A DNA stretch of 64,000 nucleotides from positions 744,001 through 808,000 of the forward strand of contig JACKHI010000001.1 in NCBI GenBank assembly GCA_020639075.1, read 5' to 3'. The position numbers and the translations under genes were made by a program. Below, piece by piece: positions 9,669 to 18,085 of the stretch. Source of the DNA: Phycisphaerales bacterium (GTDB lineage Bacteria; Planctomycetota; Phycisphaerae; UBA1845; UTPLA1). Under the pieces are notes generated by a model. It did no database searches. It was not told where the DNA came from and saw nothing but the letters and a program-made list of their open reading frames with translations. Numbering within the stretch: the first letter of the stretch is position 1; every line of letters starts with the position of its first letter.

Positions 9669-11068
9669 AACGCCTTTTCCGCATTCCGCTTCATTCGATA
9701 GCGAAAGGCCTCTCGCGTGATTCCGAGGAGTCTCGCCGCCCCAGTCATGTTTCGCCCGGTATGTTGGTACGCGGCCAGCAAGATTGATCGCTCAATCTCT
9801 TCGAGTGAAGGACAATGACCGTCGAAGTCCAGGAAGACCACAGAGCCGTCGGGGCCTTCGATTCGCATTTCGCGATTGCGTCGATCCACGACGAGCGGAA
9901 TGTTATCCGCTTCCACGACGGGCTCTTCCAGCTGGAGCAGGCAGTTTTCTATCAAGTGACTGAGCTCGCGGACGTTTCCGGGCCAGCCGTGCATGGTCAT
10001 CATCGCGAGGGCGTCGTCGGCAAGCACCTTCGGCGCTACACCGAAGCGGCGCGCATGAAGGCTCAGGAAGTGGTCCGCCAGCATCGGAAGATCATCGATT
10101 CGCTCGCGCAATGGCGGTAGCTTGACTTCAAACACACGAAGTCGATGGTAAAGGTCTCGACGAAACTCGTTCTCTTCGACGGCGCGCAACAGGTCACGGT
10201 TCGTCGCCGCGATGATGTGCACGTTGATTGAGCGCGTGTCCGTCCCGCCAACGGGACGAATCTCACGATTCTCGATCGCGTGCAGCAGTTTCGCCTGCAT
10301 ATCCGGCTGAAGATGCCCGATCTCATCCAGGAATAGCGTGCCGCCCTCGGCCACTTCGAAGAGGCCGCGCTTAGCGATAGCGGCGCTCGTGAACGCGCCT
10401 CGCAAGTGCCCGAACAACTCGGATTCGAAGAGCGACTCGGGCAGCGCCGTGCAGTTCACGTGAATGAACGGCTTATCGCGCCGCGGACCATGGTAGTGAA
10501 TCGCCCTTGCCGCAAGGTCCTTGCCCGTGCCCGTTTCGCCTGTGATCAAGACCGTCGGCGGATTCGAGAGGCGCAGGGCATCCGTTTGCGCCAGACGCCG
10601 AATCGACTTCTTGATCGCCTGGATCGCCTTGGATTCACCGATGATGCGATCGAGGCCGCTCTCGGACTCCTCACGGGTTCTCAGGAAGCTGAGGTTGTCA
10701 CTGATGCGCCGCTCGTTGACGGCGCGCCCGACGAGCAGACTCAGTTCGTCCAGTCGGATGGGCTTGGTCACATAGTCGAAGGCCCCCGCCTTCATGGCAT
10801 CGACGGCGACACGCTCGTTCCCATGCGCCGTAGTGATGATCACGTTGGTGGACGCCGATTCCGCCTTGAGTTTCGGCAGGATCTCGAGCCCGTCGCCATC
10901 CGGCAACCGGATGTCCAGAATGATCACTTCCGGTGACAACCTGGCATTCTGCGTCAACGCATCGCTGCAATTGTGCACAACATGGGCTTCGAGACCGACT
11001 GACTCGAGTTTCTCTCGAATATTCTCCGCAAGCAGCGGTTCGTCTTCAACAATCAATACGCGCGACAT
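9665..11068 (-). CDS. NtrC-family sigma-54-type response regulator
   Basis: Response regulator of 467 aa. The receiver domain is at 1-120 with acidic pocket E8-D9, phospho-acceptor D52 (IILDIRLP) and conserved Lys in TKPIRL. The central AAA+ domain (about 145-375) has Walker A GETGTGKD and Walker B GTLFLDEIGH. The C-terminus carries a Fis-type helix-turn-helix (MTGAARLLGITREAFRYRMKR). The loop that normally reads GAFTGA and contacts sigma-54 reads GAFTSA here. It lies 58 bp after the histidine kinase gene and overlaps the downstream dockerin gene by 4 bp. It probably activates transcription after phosphorylation, possibly with altered sigma-54 contact. Confidence 0.95.
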   Translation of the reverse strand: MSRVLIVEDEPLLAENIREKLESVGLEAHVVHNCSDALTQNARLSPEVIILDIRLPDGDGLEILPKLKAESASTNVIITTAHGNERVAVDAMKAGAFDYVTKPIRLDELSLLVGRAVNERRISDNLSFLRTREESESGLDRIIGESKAIQAIKKSIRRLAQTDALRLSNPPTVLITGETGTGKDLAARAIHYHGPRRDKPFIHVNCTALPESLFESELFGHLRGAFTSAAIAKRGLFEVAEGGTLFLDEIGHLQPDMQAKLLHAIENREIRPVGGTDTRSINVHIIAATNRDLLRAVEENEFRRDLYHRLRVFEVKLPPLRERIDDLPMLADHFLSLHARRFGVAPKVLADDALAMMTMHGWPGNVRELSHLIENCLLQLEEPVVEADNIPLVVDRRNREMRIEGPDGSVVFLDFDGHCPSLEEIERSILLAAYQHTGRNMTGAARLLGITREAFRYRMKRNAEKAL

Positions 11069-11126
11069 TTGTCATCCTCAATCCATCGGGCGCTTCGCAT
11101 CCGCGCCCCGTTCTGGAGCCCGCTCT

Positions 11127-12599
11127 TCATCCGATTCGATCCGCGGGAGTCGGCCGCCGCTCAGCAGGCGCGACTGTTTGTGTTTCTGCGATCGGAAGTG
11201 TCAAGACGAATTTCGCCCCGCCCGACTCGCCTTCAGCTAACTCGATATCTCCGCCGTGAATCTGTGCGATTCGTTTGACGGATGCCAACCCGATCCCCGT
11301 GCCCCCGGCCTTTGTCGTAAAGAACAAGTCGAAGACCCGTCGGCGCACGGCTTTGGGAACTCCGGGGCCGCTATCTTCGACGACGATGGCGACGTATCGA
11401 CCGGTCGCATCCAAACCACAGTCGAAACGGATCGTCCCGCCCTGCGGCGTGTGCTCCATTGCATTCGAAAGTAGTTCGATCAGCGCCAGCTCTATGTTCT
11501 TGTGATCCCCGTCCACGAAAACTGGCCGTTTGGGTAAGCCGAGCGTCAGCGTGACGCCGAGCTTCTCGATTTCCGTTTCGAGTTCTCGCGCGGCCTGCCT
11601 TGCAGCATCCCCGATGGAAATGCGATCCCGTACCGCCCGGTTCATTCTGGCGACATCCAGCAATCCGCGAACGCGATCGCCGAGCCGTTCTCCCTCTCGC
11701 AAAGTGTCGCGCAGACGTTTGGCGGTCCGCTCATTCAGATCGGGGGCTTCCAGCGCCAATTCGACGGAACTGCAGATCGAGGCCAGCGGATTTCGAATGC
11801 CGTGGGCAACGCTGGAGCAGAGCTCACCGATGGCGGCAAGGCGATCCTGGCGTTCCTGTGCGAGCAATCGACGCTGTTCCTCCAACGCCCGATCGGACGC
11901 CTGGAGCCGGCGCCCGAAGATCAGCACACCGACGAGGATGGCGATCACGGCGGCGATAAAGACACGTTGATAGACCGCCGTCGAATGAAGTCTCGACTCG
12001 TGTTCCTGAAGCAACAGGTTCTTCTTTTCGCTCTGCTGAGTGACAAGGCCGCCCAGGATCCAAAGCGCCTTGTGCTGCTGCTCATCCATCGTCGCCATCA
12101 GCGGCCCCGCCTTGAGCAGAATCGCCTGTCGCGCCTCAGCGGTCATCGGCGCCGCGGCCATCGGCTGGAATTCCTCGAACAGGCCTTCCGCGGCCCGCGT
12201 CATCGAATCGACATCCGGCTGTAGATCTGAAAGACTGAATGCGTGCTCGTTTTCCGATTTGAATAGCGCCGCCATGTTGGACTTCGCCGAGTTGAACCGC
12301 CGGCGCAACGATTCATACTCCTCAGGCTGTTCGGCGCGAAACAGGTCGTTACCCGGAGCGTTGAGCTCTACCACTCGTTGTTGGGCGGTTTGCAGCCATC
12401 GCAATTGTGCGTCAAGCGACGACGCCGCGTCTGTCACGCGATTCGCGTCTTCGATGGTTCGGCTGTGTAACAGTAGGCTGAACATGATCACGACCACATC
12501 GAACAAGGCGAGCAGTACGTACAGATGATGGGAGCGAATACGCGACTTCCGGTGACCATCGACAGGTGATTCGGGACCACTCGAACGCGAACTCGGCAT
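11127..12599 (-). CDS. Membrane sensor histidine kinase
   Basis: Sensor kinase of about 490 aa, partner of the downstream NtrC-type regulator. Two membrane segments (LYVLLALFDVVVIMFSLLL near residue 30 and IAAVIAILVGVLIFG near 215) flank a helical periplasmic sensor of ~170 residues. A short coiled coil follows, then H-box SSVAHGIRNPLAS, N-box ELLSNAMEHT, G1 DSGPGVP and G2 GGTGIGLASVKRI. All kinase boxes are intact. ATG 12599 is preferred; GTG 12608 in the same frame is an alternative. It is the first gene of a kinase-regulator-dockerin line. The NtrB-like class commonly pairs with sigma-54 activators. Confidence 0.94.
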   Translation of the reverse strand: MPSSRSSGPESPVDGHRKSRIRSHHLYVLLALFDVVVIMFSLLLHSRTIEDANRVTDAASSLDAQLRWLQTAQQRVVELNAPGNDLFRAEQPEEYESLRRRFNSAKSNMAALFKSENEHAFSLSDLQPDVDSMTRAAEGLFEEFQPMAAAPMTAEARQAILLKAGPLMATMDEQQHKALWILGGLVTQQSEKKNLLLQEHESRLHSTAVYQRVFIAAVIAILVGVLIFGRRLQASDRALEEQRRLLAQERQDRLAAIGELCSSVAHGIRNPLASICSSVELALEAPDLNERTAKRLRDTLREGERLGDRVRGLLDVARMNRAVRDRISIGDAARQAARELETEIEKLGVTLTLGLPKRPVFVDGDHKNIELALIELLSNAMEHTPQGGTIRFDCGLDATGRYVAIVVEDSGPGVPKAVRRRVFDLFFTTKAGGTGIGLASVKRIAQIHGGDIELAEGESGGAKFVLTLPIAETQTVAPAERRPTPADRIG

Positions 12600-13158
12600 G
12601 ACGGGCACCCAAACGCATTGCGACCGGCAGGATCGCGCTCAATTGACGCTGAAAATCGACAACGCACGCCTCGGCGGGCGTATACGCACGCGCCGCGCGT
12701 GCCCCATGGACCGGCGCGTGAACCACTGATTCGATCCGACTGCGCCTGCAATTATATAACCTCCACTCCTGAAACACATTATGAACGGCAGCCGCCGAAC
12801 ACTGCAGCAATTGCAGACTTCATGGAGTGCAAATGGGATGCCGAAACCCGACTTCGGGCGTGATTCACCCTCAAATGCCATCAAATGGCGGTCCTCCGGG
12901 ACGCGCAGGCCGTTCCAACGATGTCCTGTCTCGGACGACGCCCGGTCCCATTAACTCCGATAAGCAGCGTGTTGTTGCTCGCGCCATGTCCTGCAGGCGT
13001 GGCTTGGAAGTTAGGCCGGCACCGTGGAATGATGGTCCGCCGAATGCACGTCGATTGGGGCAATCACAGCGAACGGATTGACGCCGACCTGAAGCGCGCA
13101 GAACACGACACGGATAGGAGATTTCAGGGTGATACGCACTTTAGTTTGACGACGTCAG
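12600..13158 (-). other. Intergenic region between galK and the histidine kinase
   Basis: About 559 bp with no convincing gene on either strand. It contains the palindrome pair at 12678-12702 and short hairpins such as GCCAT-CAA-ATGGC near 12878. No T-tailed terminator for the galactose genes was seen. Promoter elements of the two-component operon should lie here but could not be assigned. Confidence 0.5.
12678..12702. promoter_or_regulatory. Adjacent palindromes upstream of the histidine kinase
   Basis: GCGTATACGC (12678-12687) is a perfect 10-bp palindrome. It overlaps by 2 bp a 17-nt palindrome, GCACGCGC-C-GCGCGTGC (12686-12702). They lie about 80-100 bp before the kinase start and could be a regulator binding site. 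This is inference from symmetry only. Confidence 0.4.
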
Positions 13159-14322
13159 TCAGCACGTAGAGATCACGGATGCGCCGGCCGACGGCTTTAC
13201 GACGAATGGACGATCCTTGATCTGACGAGGCAGATAGTAGCTCGACTCCAACGTTCGAATGACATCGTCCGCCGCGCTGTCCGCGACCATCGCCAGGACA
13301 ATTCCGCCGAATCCGCCGCCGACCATTCTCGCGCCCAGGACGTCGTCGTGGCGGCGCAACGTGCGAATCATCTCTTCGATCTCTTCGCAGGAGACTTCGT
13401 AGTCGTCTCGAAGCGAGGCATGCGTCTCCCATAGAAGCGTTCCGAGCGTTGGCAGGTCGTTTCCGCGCAATGCTCCGACGGCCTTGGTTACGCGGGTGAA
13501 TTCGGTCACGACATGCCGCGCGCGTTTGAAAGTCTCCGAGCTCATGCGAGGCCGGCTCGCCGAAAGCATGTCGATCGTTACATCGCGAAATGAACGGGTT
13601 CCCGGAAAATCCTCCGCGATCGCCTGTAACGCCTCCTTGCACGACTTGACACGTTTCTCGTAGGCGCCTTCCGCAAGATCGTGTCTTACGCCGCTAGGGA
13701 TCGCCAGAATCGCGACGCCCGCGGGAACGAAGGGAACATACTCGTGCGCCAGCCGGCCGCAATCCAGCAGGATTGTATGGTCCTTACGACCGAAGCAGGA
13801 GGCGAATTGATCCATGATGCCGCAGGGCGTTCCGGCGAACTTGTGCTCGGACTTCTGCGCCATGAGCGCCATGTCGCGCTGCGAAACATCGACGTTCGCG
13901 AGGTTCGCCAGTGCCAATCCCGTCGACACGCACAACGCGGCCGAACTGCTCATGCCGCTGCCCGGTGGCAAGTCACCGCCGATCCAGAGTTGTGCGCCGT
14001 CTATCCGGGCGCCGCGTTCTCGTAATCCCGCGACCATGCCGCGGACATAGTTATCCCATGCCGAAGGCTTGCCCGGCTGGTTCACGTCGACTGAGAAGGC
14101 TGCATCGGAATCCAACGCGGCCGAGAATGCGTGGACCTGTCCGCTATCATCGAGCGATGCCGCGGCGACGATTCGCTGCGAAATCGCAAACGGCAATACG
14201 CAACCATCGTTGTAGTCGATGTGTTCGCCGATCAAGTTGACGCGCCCGGGCGCGGCGGCGACGACGTCGGGATGACGTCCGTATCGCCTCCGGAATTCGT
14301 TTGACGCGGATTCAACGTTCAC
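13159..14322 (-). CDS. galK: Galactokinase
   Basis: Phosphorylates galactose to galactose-1-phosphate with ATP, the first step of the Leloir pathway. The GHMP-kinase signatures are intact: the galactokinase motif PGRVNLIGEHIDYNDG near the N-terminus, the ATP loop GGDLPPGSGMSSSAAL, CGIMDQFAS with the catalytic Asp, and the C-terminal GGGFGG. GTG 14322 is chosen because GGAG lies 7 nt upstream and the resulting 387 aa matches the family. A longer frame would overlap the symporter gene. It is the last of three galactose genes on this strand, 40 bp after the symporter. No galT or galE is in the window. Confidence 0.96.
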   Translation of the reverse strand: MNVESASNEFRRRYGRHPDVVAAAPGRVNLIGEHIDYNDGCVLPFAISQRIVAAASLDDSGQVHAFSAALDSDAAFSVDVNQPGKPSAWDNYVRGMVAGLRERGARIDGAQLWIGGDLPPGSGMSSSAALCVSTGLALANLANVDVSQRDMALMAQKSEHKFAGTPCGIMDQFASCFGRKDHTILLDCGRLAHEYVPFVPAGVAILAIPSGVRHDLAEGAYEKRVKSCKEALQAIAEDFPGTRSFRDVTIDMLSASRPRMSSETFKRARHVVTEFTRVTKAVGALRGNDLPTLGTLLWETHASLRDDYEVSCEEIEEMIRTLRRHDDVLGARMVGGGFGGIVLAMVADSAADDVIRTLESSYYLPRQIKDRPFVVKPSAGASVISTC

Positions 14323-14362
14323 TGCGATTCTCCGAACCGCGTCGGCGGCAGCCACAACTGGA

Positions 14363-16435
14363 TTACCAAAAGACGATGTACAGCGCGACTGTCGCCACGC
14401 AGACAAGCGCGCCGAAGAACATGGCTCCCTTCGAGGGCGTAACGTCCATTTTCTCGTTCACGGGCAGATCCACCGGCTTCTGCAGCGGAGCGATCAACGT
14501 CAGCAAGGTGAGCACGGCGAGGACGATTCCGAAACACAACGCCATTCGATCAAGAAACGACCAATTCGCAACAGTCTGGAGCAAGCCAGGGTTCGATTTA
14601 CCGAGAATGTCCGGACTGAACTTGAACAGGCCGTAGAGGACGGGGTTGAGGAGCAGACCGATGGTGCCGGCAAAACGCGGCGCCCGATGAACGAGCATGC
14701 CGAAGAGGAAGATCGCGAGGATGCCGGGCGAGATGAAGCCTTGGAATTCCTGGATGAAGGTAAAGATGCCGCCGAAGGCTGGATGCCCGAGCATGGGCGC
14801 GATCACCATTGCGGTCAGTACAAAAATGACGACGAAGACCCGTCCCGCCGTCACGAGTTCATACTGCGTCGCACCCTTGCGGAGCTTGTAGTAAACGTCC
14901 ATCGTCGCGATCGTTGACGCGGAATTGAGCATGGACGCTAGCGAACTGACGACGGCGCCGAAGATGGCGACGAGCACGAACCCCTTGAGACCCGTATTCA
15001 GCGGCAGCAGCTTGCGAATCAACGTCGGGAACGCGTTGTCGGTGTCGTACGCCGCCAATGTTTCGACCTTGACACCGCTCCCGGCCCCCTTGACCAAATC
15101 GTCGTTGAATAAGGTGATCGCCATGGGGTCCGCAGTCAGGGCGGCGGCGATGTCGCTTTCGGTCATCTTGGTCGAAACCACCTTTGCATTGTGCTTTGCG
15201 ATTTTCGCGGCGTCGTCCGGATGCAGGGAAGCGAATTCGGGCTTAAACGTGAATACCTGTGGCTCTTTCTTTTCGCTTGCGGCGAGTTTCTCCTTGACGC
15301 TCGCGATAATCTGTTGGTTGCGTTGTTCGTCCTTTGGCTTGGCGCCTTCCGACAGAGAGCGATACAGGTCCGGCGCGTTTTCGGCAAGGACGAGCGCGTT
15401 CCGATTGACGGCGTCTTCCTTGAGGTCGTCATTGAACAGGTTGAACGCCAGGATGCCGGGAATGACGACGATGAACGGGATGATCAACTTCAGGAACGCC
15501 GCGAAGACGACGCCCTTCTGACCGTCGGCGAGGCTCTTCGAACCGAGCGTGCGCTGGGTGATGTACTGATTGAGACCCCAGTAGAAGAAGTTCGGGATCC
15601 AGAGTCCCAGGACGAGCGCCGTCCAGGGGATCGCCGGGTCCGACGCTTCGCGGACCATGTGGAGCTTGCCTTCCGGCAGAGCGCCCTGATTCAGTTGAAT
15701 GAACCGACTGATCGGCCCGGCGGTTTCGATGGCCGACGTTGTGACGCCGTTTCGCGCCGTGGCGACGAGAGATGCGGCGTCGGCGTTGCCGAGCACGTTC
15801 ATCGCCATGTACGCGATGATGGCGCCGCCGAGAATGAGGCCGGAGCCCCACATCAAGTCGGTCCACGCACAGGCCTTAAGACCACCGGTGAATACATAGG
15901 CCGCCGCGACGGTCCCAATGATCCAGCATGCGAGCGTGATGTTGCCGAAGTCGAGCGGACCGATCGTGACGCCCTGGAAGTTGCCGGTAATGACTTTCGC
16001 GCCGGAGTAGATAACGGATGCAGTCGGCACACCGACGAGGATGATCAGCGTGACGATCGCCATGACGCTTCGTGCAAAGGAGTTATAGCGATACTCGAGG
16101 AATTCGGGGATCGTGTAGATGCCGCTCTTGAGGAATTTGGGCAGGAAGAGGAAGGCGACGACAACAAGCGTGATCGCGGCCATCCATTCGTAGCTGGCGA
16201 TCGCCATGCCAAGCCAGTCGGCGGCCTGGCCGCTCATGCCGACGAACTGCTCCGTCGAGATATTGGCGGCGATGAGGGAGAAACCGACGAGCCACCAGGT
16301 CAGCTTGCGGCCCGCAAGAAAATAATCCTGTGCACCGTGTTCGCTATGCGTCTCTTCGCCGCGACTCGCCCACAGACCGATGCCGATGACCGCGGCGGCC
16401 AACACCAGGAATACGACAATATCGATTGCGCCCAT
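14363..16435 (-). CDS. Sodium/solute symporter (SSS family, galactose/glucose type) with a large loop insertion
   Basis: Inner-membrane sodium-coupled sugar transporter of 690 aa, SGLT-like. Family features: SEHGAQDYFLAGRKLTWWLVGFSLIAANIS at the N-terminus, YTIPEFLEYRYN, and the conserved SSLASMLNSASTIATMDVYYKLR segment after a DNAFPTLIRKLLP motif. Typical members are 500-560 residues. The extra length is a soluble, charged insertion of roughly 110-125 residues between FNDDLKED and DTDNAFP (about 15050-15425), in the loop normally preceding that helix. The gene lies between mutarotase and galactokinase, so galactose is the likely substrate. Start ATG 16435. Confidence 0.93.
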   Translation of the reverse strand: MGAIDIVVFLVLAAAVIGIGLWASRGEETHSEHGAQDYFLAGRKLTWWLVGFSLIAANISTEQFVGMSGQAADWLGMAIASYEWMAAITLVVVAFLFLPKFLKSGIYTIPEFLEYRYNSFARSVMAIVTLIILVGVPTASVIYSGAKVITGNFQGVTIGPLDFGNITLACWIIGTVAAAYVFTGGLKACAWTDLMWGSGLILGGAIIAYMAMNVLGNADAASLVATARNGVTTSAIETAGPISRFIQLNQGALPEGKLHMVREASDPAIPWTALVLGLWIPNFFYWGLNQYITQRTLGSKSLADGQKGVVFAAFLKLIIPFIVVIPGILAFNLFNDDLKEDAVNRNALVLAENAPDLYRSLSEGAKPKDEQRNQQIIASVKEKLAASEKKEPQVFTFKPEFASLHPDDAAKIAKHNAKVVSTKMTESDIAAALTADPMAITLFNDDLVKGAGSGVKVETLAAYDTDNAFPTLIRKLLPLNTGLKGFVLVAIFGAVVSSLASMLNSASTIATMDVYYKLRKGATQYELVTAGRVFVVIFVLTAMVIAPMLGHPAFGGIFTFIQEFQGFISPGILAIFLFGMLVHRAPRFAGTIGLLLNPVLYGLFKFSPDILGKSNPGLLQTVANWSFLDRMALCFGIVLAVLTLLTLIAPLQKPVDLPVNEKMDVTPSKGAMFFGALVCVATVALYIVFW

Positions 16436-16637
16436 GAGTGCGATCCCTCAGACTTCAAGATGCGGCTCGACGCCGCGCGACCTGTTGACCCCGAACACAC
16501 GTCTGCGTCCACCGCCCATCGATGACGCGCGGCGGGCACAGTCTAATCGCTTTCTCGAGTTTGTACTTAGATGGACGAAAAAACAGTTTCACGCCTGCCA
16601 GACTACGGGCGTCGATGTCGACGCAGCGGCATTGCGG

Positions 16638-17810
16638 TCACTTCGCCGAGAATCGATAGACCGACGCACTACGGTAGATTTCGTCAGGTCGAAGGATCGT
16701 CGAGGGGAACTCCGGATGGTTCGGTGAGTCCGGATAGTGTTGCGGCTCCAGGCAAAGTCCGGTGCGATGCTGGTAAGCGTGACCGCCCTTGCCGATGTTG
16801 GTACCGTCCAGAAAATTGCCGCTGTAAAACTGCATCGCGGGCTCAGTCGTCAAGATCTCCATCGTTCGACCGCTCGCAGGATCGCGCAGCGTCACGGCGG
16901 GCCTGAGCTTGCCGTCCCAGCGACTGAGCACCCAGTTGTGATCGTATCCCGGACCGAATCGGATCTGTTCGTCGTCAGCGTTCACGCGTTTGCCGATCGG
17001 CGTCGGACTCGTGAAATCAAATGGCGTACCCGCAACCGGCTTCAGTTCTCCCGTCGGAATCAGGCCCTTGTTCACGGGGGTCATTCGATCCGCGGCAATC
17101 GTCAGTTCGTGATTCAGGATCGTTCCGCTGTCGTGACCCGCGAGGTTGAAATAGCTGTGATTCGTGAGATTGACGGGCGTGGCCTGATCAGTCGTCGCCT
17201 CGTATTCGATTCGCAACTCGTTGTCGTTCGTCAGCCAGTAGTGAATTGTGACTTCGAGATTGCCGGGATAGCCCTCTTCGCCATCCGGGCTGAAATAGTG
17301 AAATCGGAGACCGACGGCGCCATCGGTCACGATCGCTTCCGCATCCCAGAGCACCTTGTCGAATCCTGCCAGTCCTCCATGGAGGTGGCACGGAACGCCT
17401 GCGGGCTCGTTGTTGGTCTTGAGCGTGTACGCCTCGCCGTCGAGCGAGAATCTGCCGCCGGCGATTCGATTTCCGTAACGACCGATCGCGGCGCCGAAAT
17501 AGGGACTGTTCTTAATGTAGTCTTCGAGCCGATCGTACCCGAGGACGATGTCGGCGAACTGACCTTTCCGATCGGGAGCCGTCAGAGAAACGATGGTGCA
17601 ACCGTAGTCGCTCACGCGCATCGTCATGCCGGTTGCATTTCTGAGTGTGTACAAGTGAGCGGAGCGGCCATCCGGCAAGCTGCCCCACGTCTGCTTGGCG
17701 ACCGAACCGAGCGCGGTTCCCTGTTCTGCATCGTCAGCTGACGTGCGGGTCGTCGCGGCCAGCGCCAGGAACAAGACGAATCCGAGTTTGAACATTGCGT
17801 CGCATCGCAT
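16638..17810 (-). CDS. galM: Aldose 1-epimerase (mutarotase) with signal peptide
   Basis: Interconverts alpha and beta anomers of galactose or glucose. The 390-aa protein begins with a signal peptide (FKLGFVLFLALAATTRTSADD), so it probably acts outside the cytoplasm, unlike classical GalM. Family residues are present: PYFGAAIGRYGNRIAGG, catalytic-type His in CHLHGGLAGFDK, NLTNHSYFNLAG, and the catalytic Glu in LCLEPQHYPDSPN. ATG 17810 has GAGG 8 nt upstream; an internal Met at codon 6 is possible. It lies 202 bp before the symporter and then galK on the same strand, suggesting a route of anomer conversion, uptake and phosphorylation. Confidence 0.95.
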   Translation of the reverse strand: MRCDAMFKLGFVLFLALAATTRTSADDAEQGTALGSVAKQTWGSLPDGRSAHLYTLRNATGMTMRVSDYGCTIVSLTAPDRKGQFADIVLGYDRLEDYIKNSPYFGAAIGRYGNRIAGGRFSLDGEAYTLKTNNEPAGVPCHLHGGLAGFDKVLWDAEAIVTDGAVGLRFHYFSPDGEEGYPGNLEVTIHYWLTNDNELRIEYEATTDQATPVNLTNHSYFNLAGHDSGTILNHELTIAADRMTPVNKGLIPTGELKPVAGTPFDFTSPTPIGKRVNADDEQIRFGPGYDHNWVLSRWDGKLRPAVTLRDPASGRTMEILTTEPAMQFYSGNFLDGTNIGKGGHAYQHRTGLCLEPQHYPDSPNHPEFPSTILRPDEIYRSASVYRFSAK

Positions 17811-18029
17811 CCCATTTTCCTCAGTTTGGAGATTATTCTCAGGTCAATCGGCGCGGGCTCTTCCGTCCGGCGCCTGACGCCGCTCGCCTCACGACGTTAG
17901 TTCTACATGAACCCGGAGCCGGGCTCAAACGACGGATCCTGGAAGCGGCGGGACGTCCTCGGGCGCGCAACGCGGGCCCCGAATCCCGACGTTGCATCGA
18001 TCGGAATTCCAGGGCCCGCGCGGATTGGC

Positions 18030-18064
18030 CCCGAGCCTGATCGCCTTTCGGAATCAGACTCGGG
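18030..18064. terminator. Strong hairpin after the RTX-like gene, possible terminator
   Basis: A 12-bp stem (CCCGAGCCTGAT / ATCAGACTCGGG, one G-U pair in the minus-strand RNA) with an 11-nt loop, 21 bp after the stop of the giant gene at 18086. There is no T run on either side, so termination would be non-canonical. It also sits upstream of the mutarotase gene and could be regulatory. Confidence 0.5.
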
Positions 18065-18085
18065 CTATGTTGCAGTCACGACAGC

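Noticed and set aside
15191..16525. Plus-strand open frame of 444 codons over the symporter
   Set aside because: It is charged, low-complexity and without a recognisable fold; the minus strand is an unmistakable SSS transporter.
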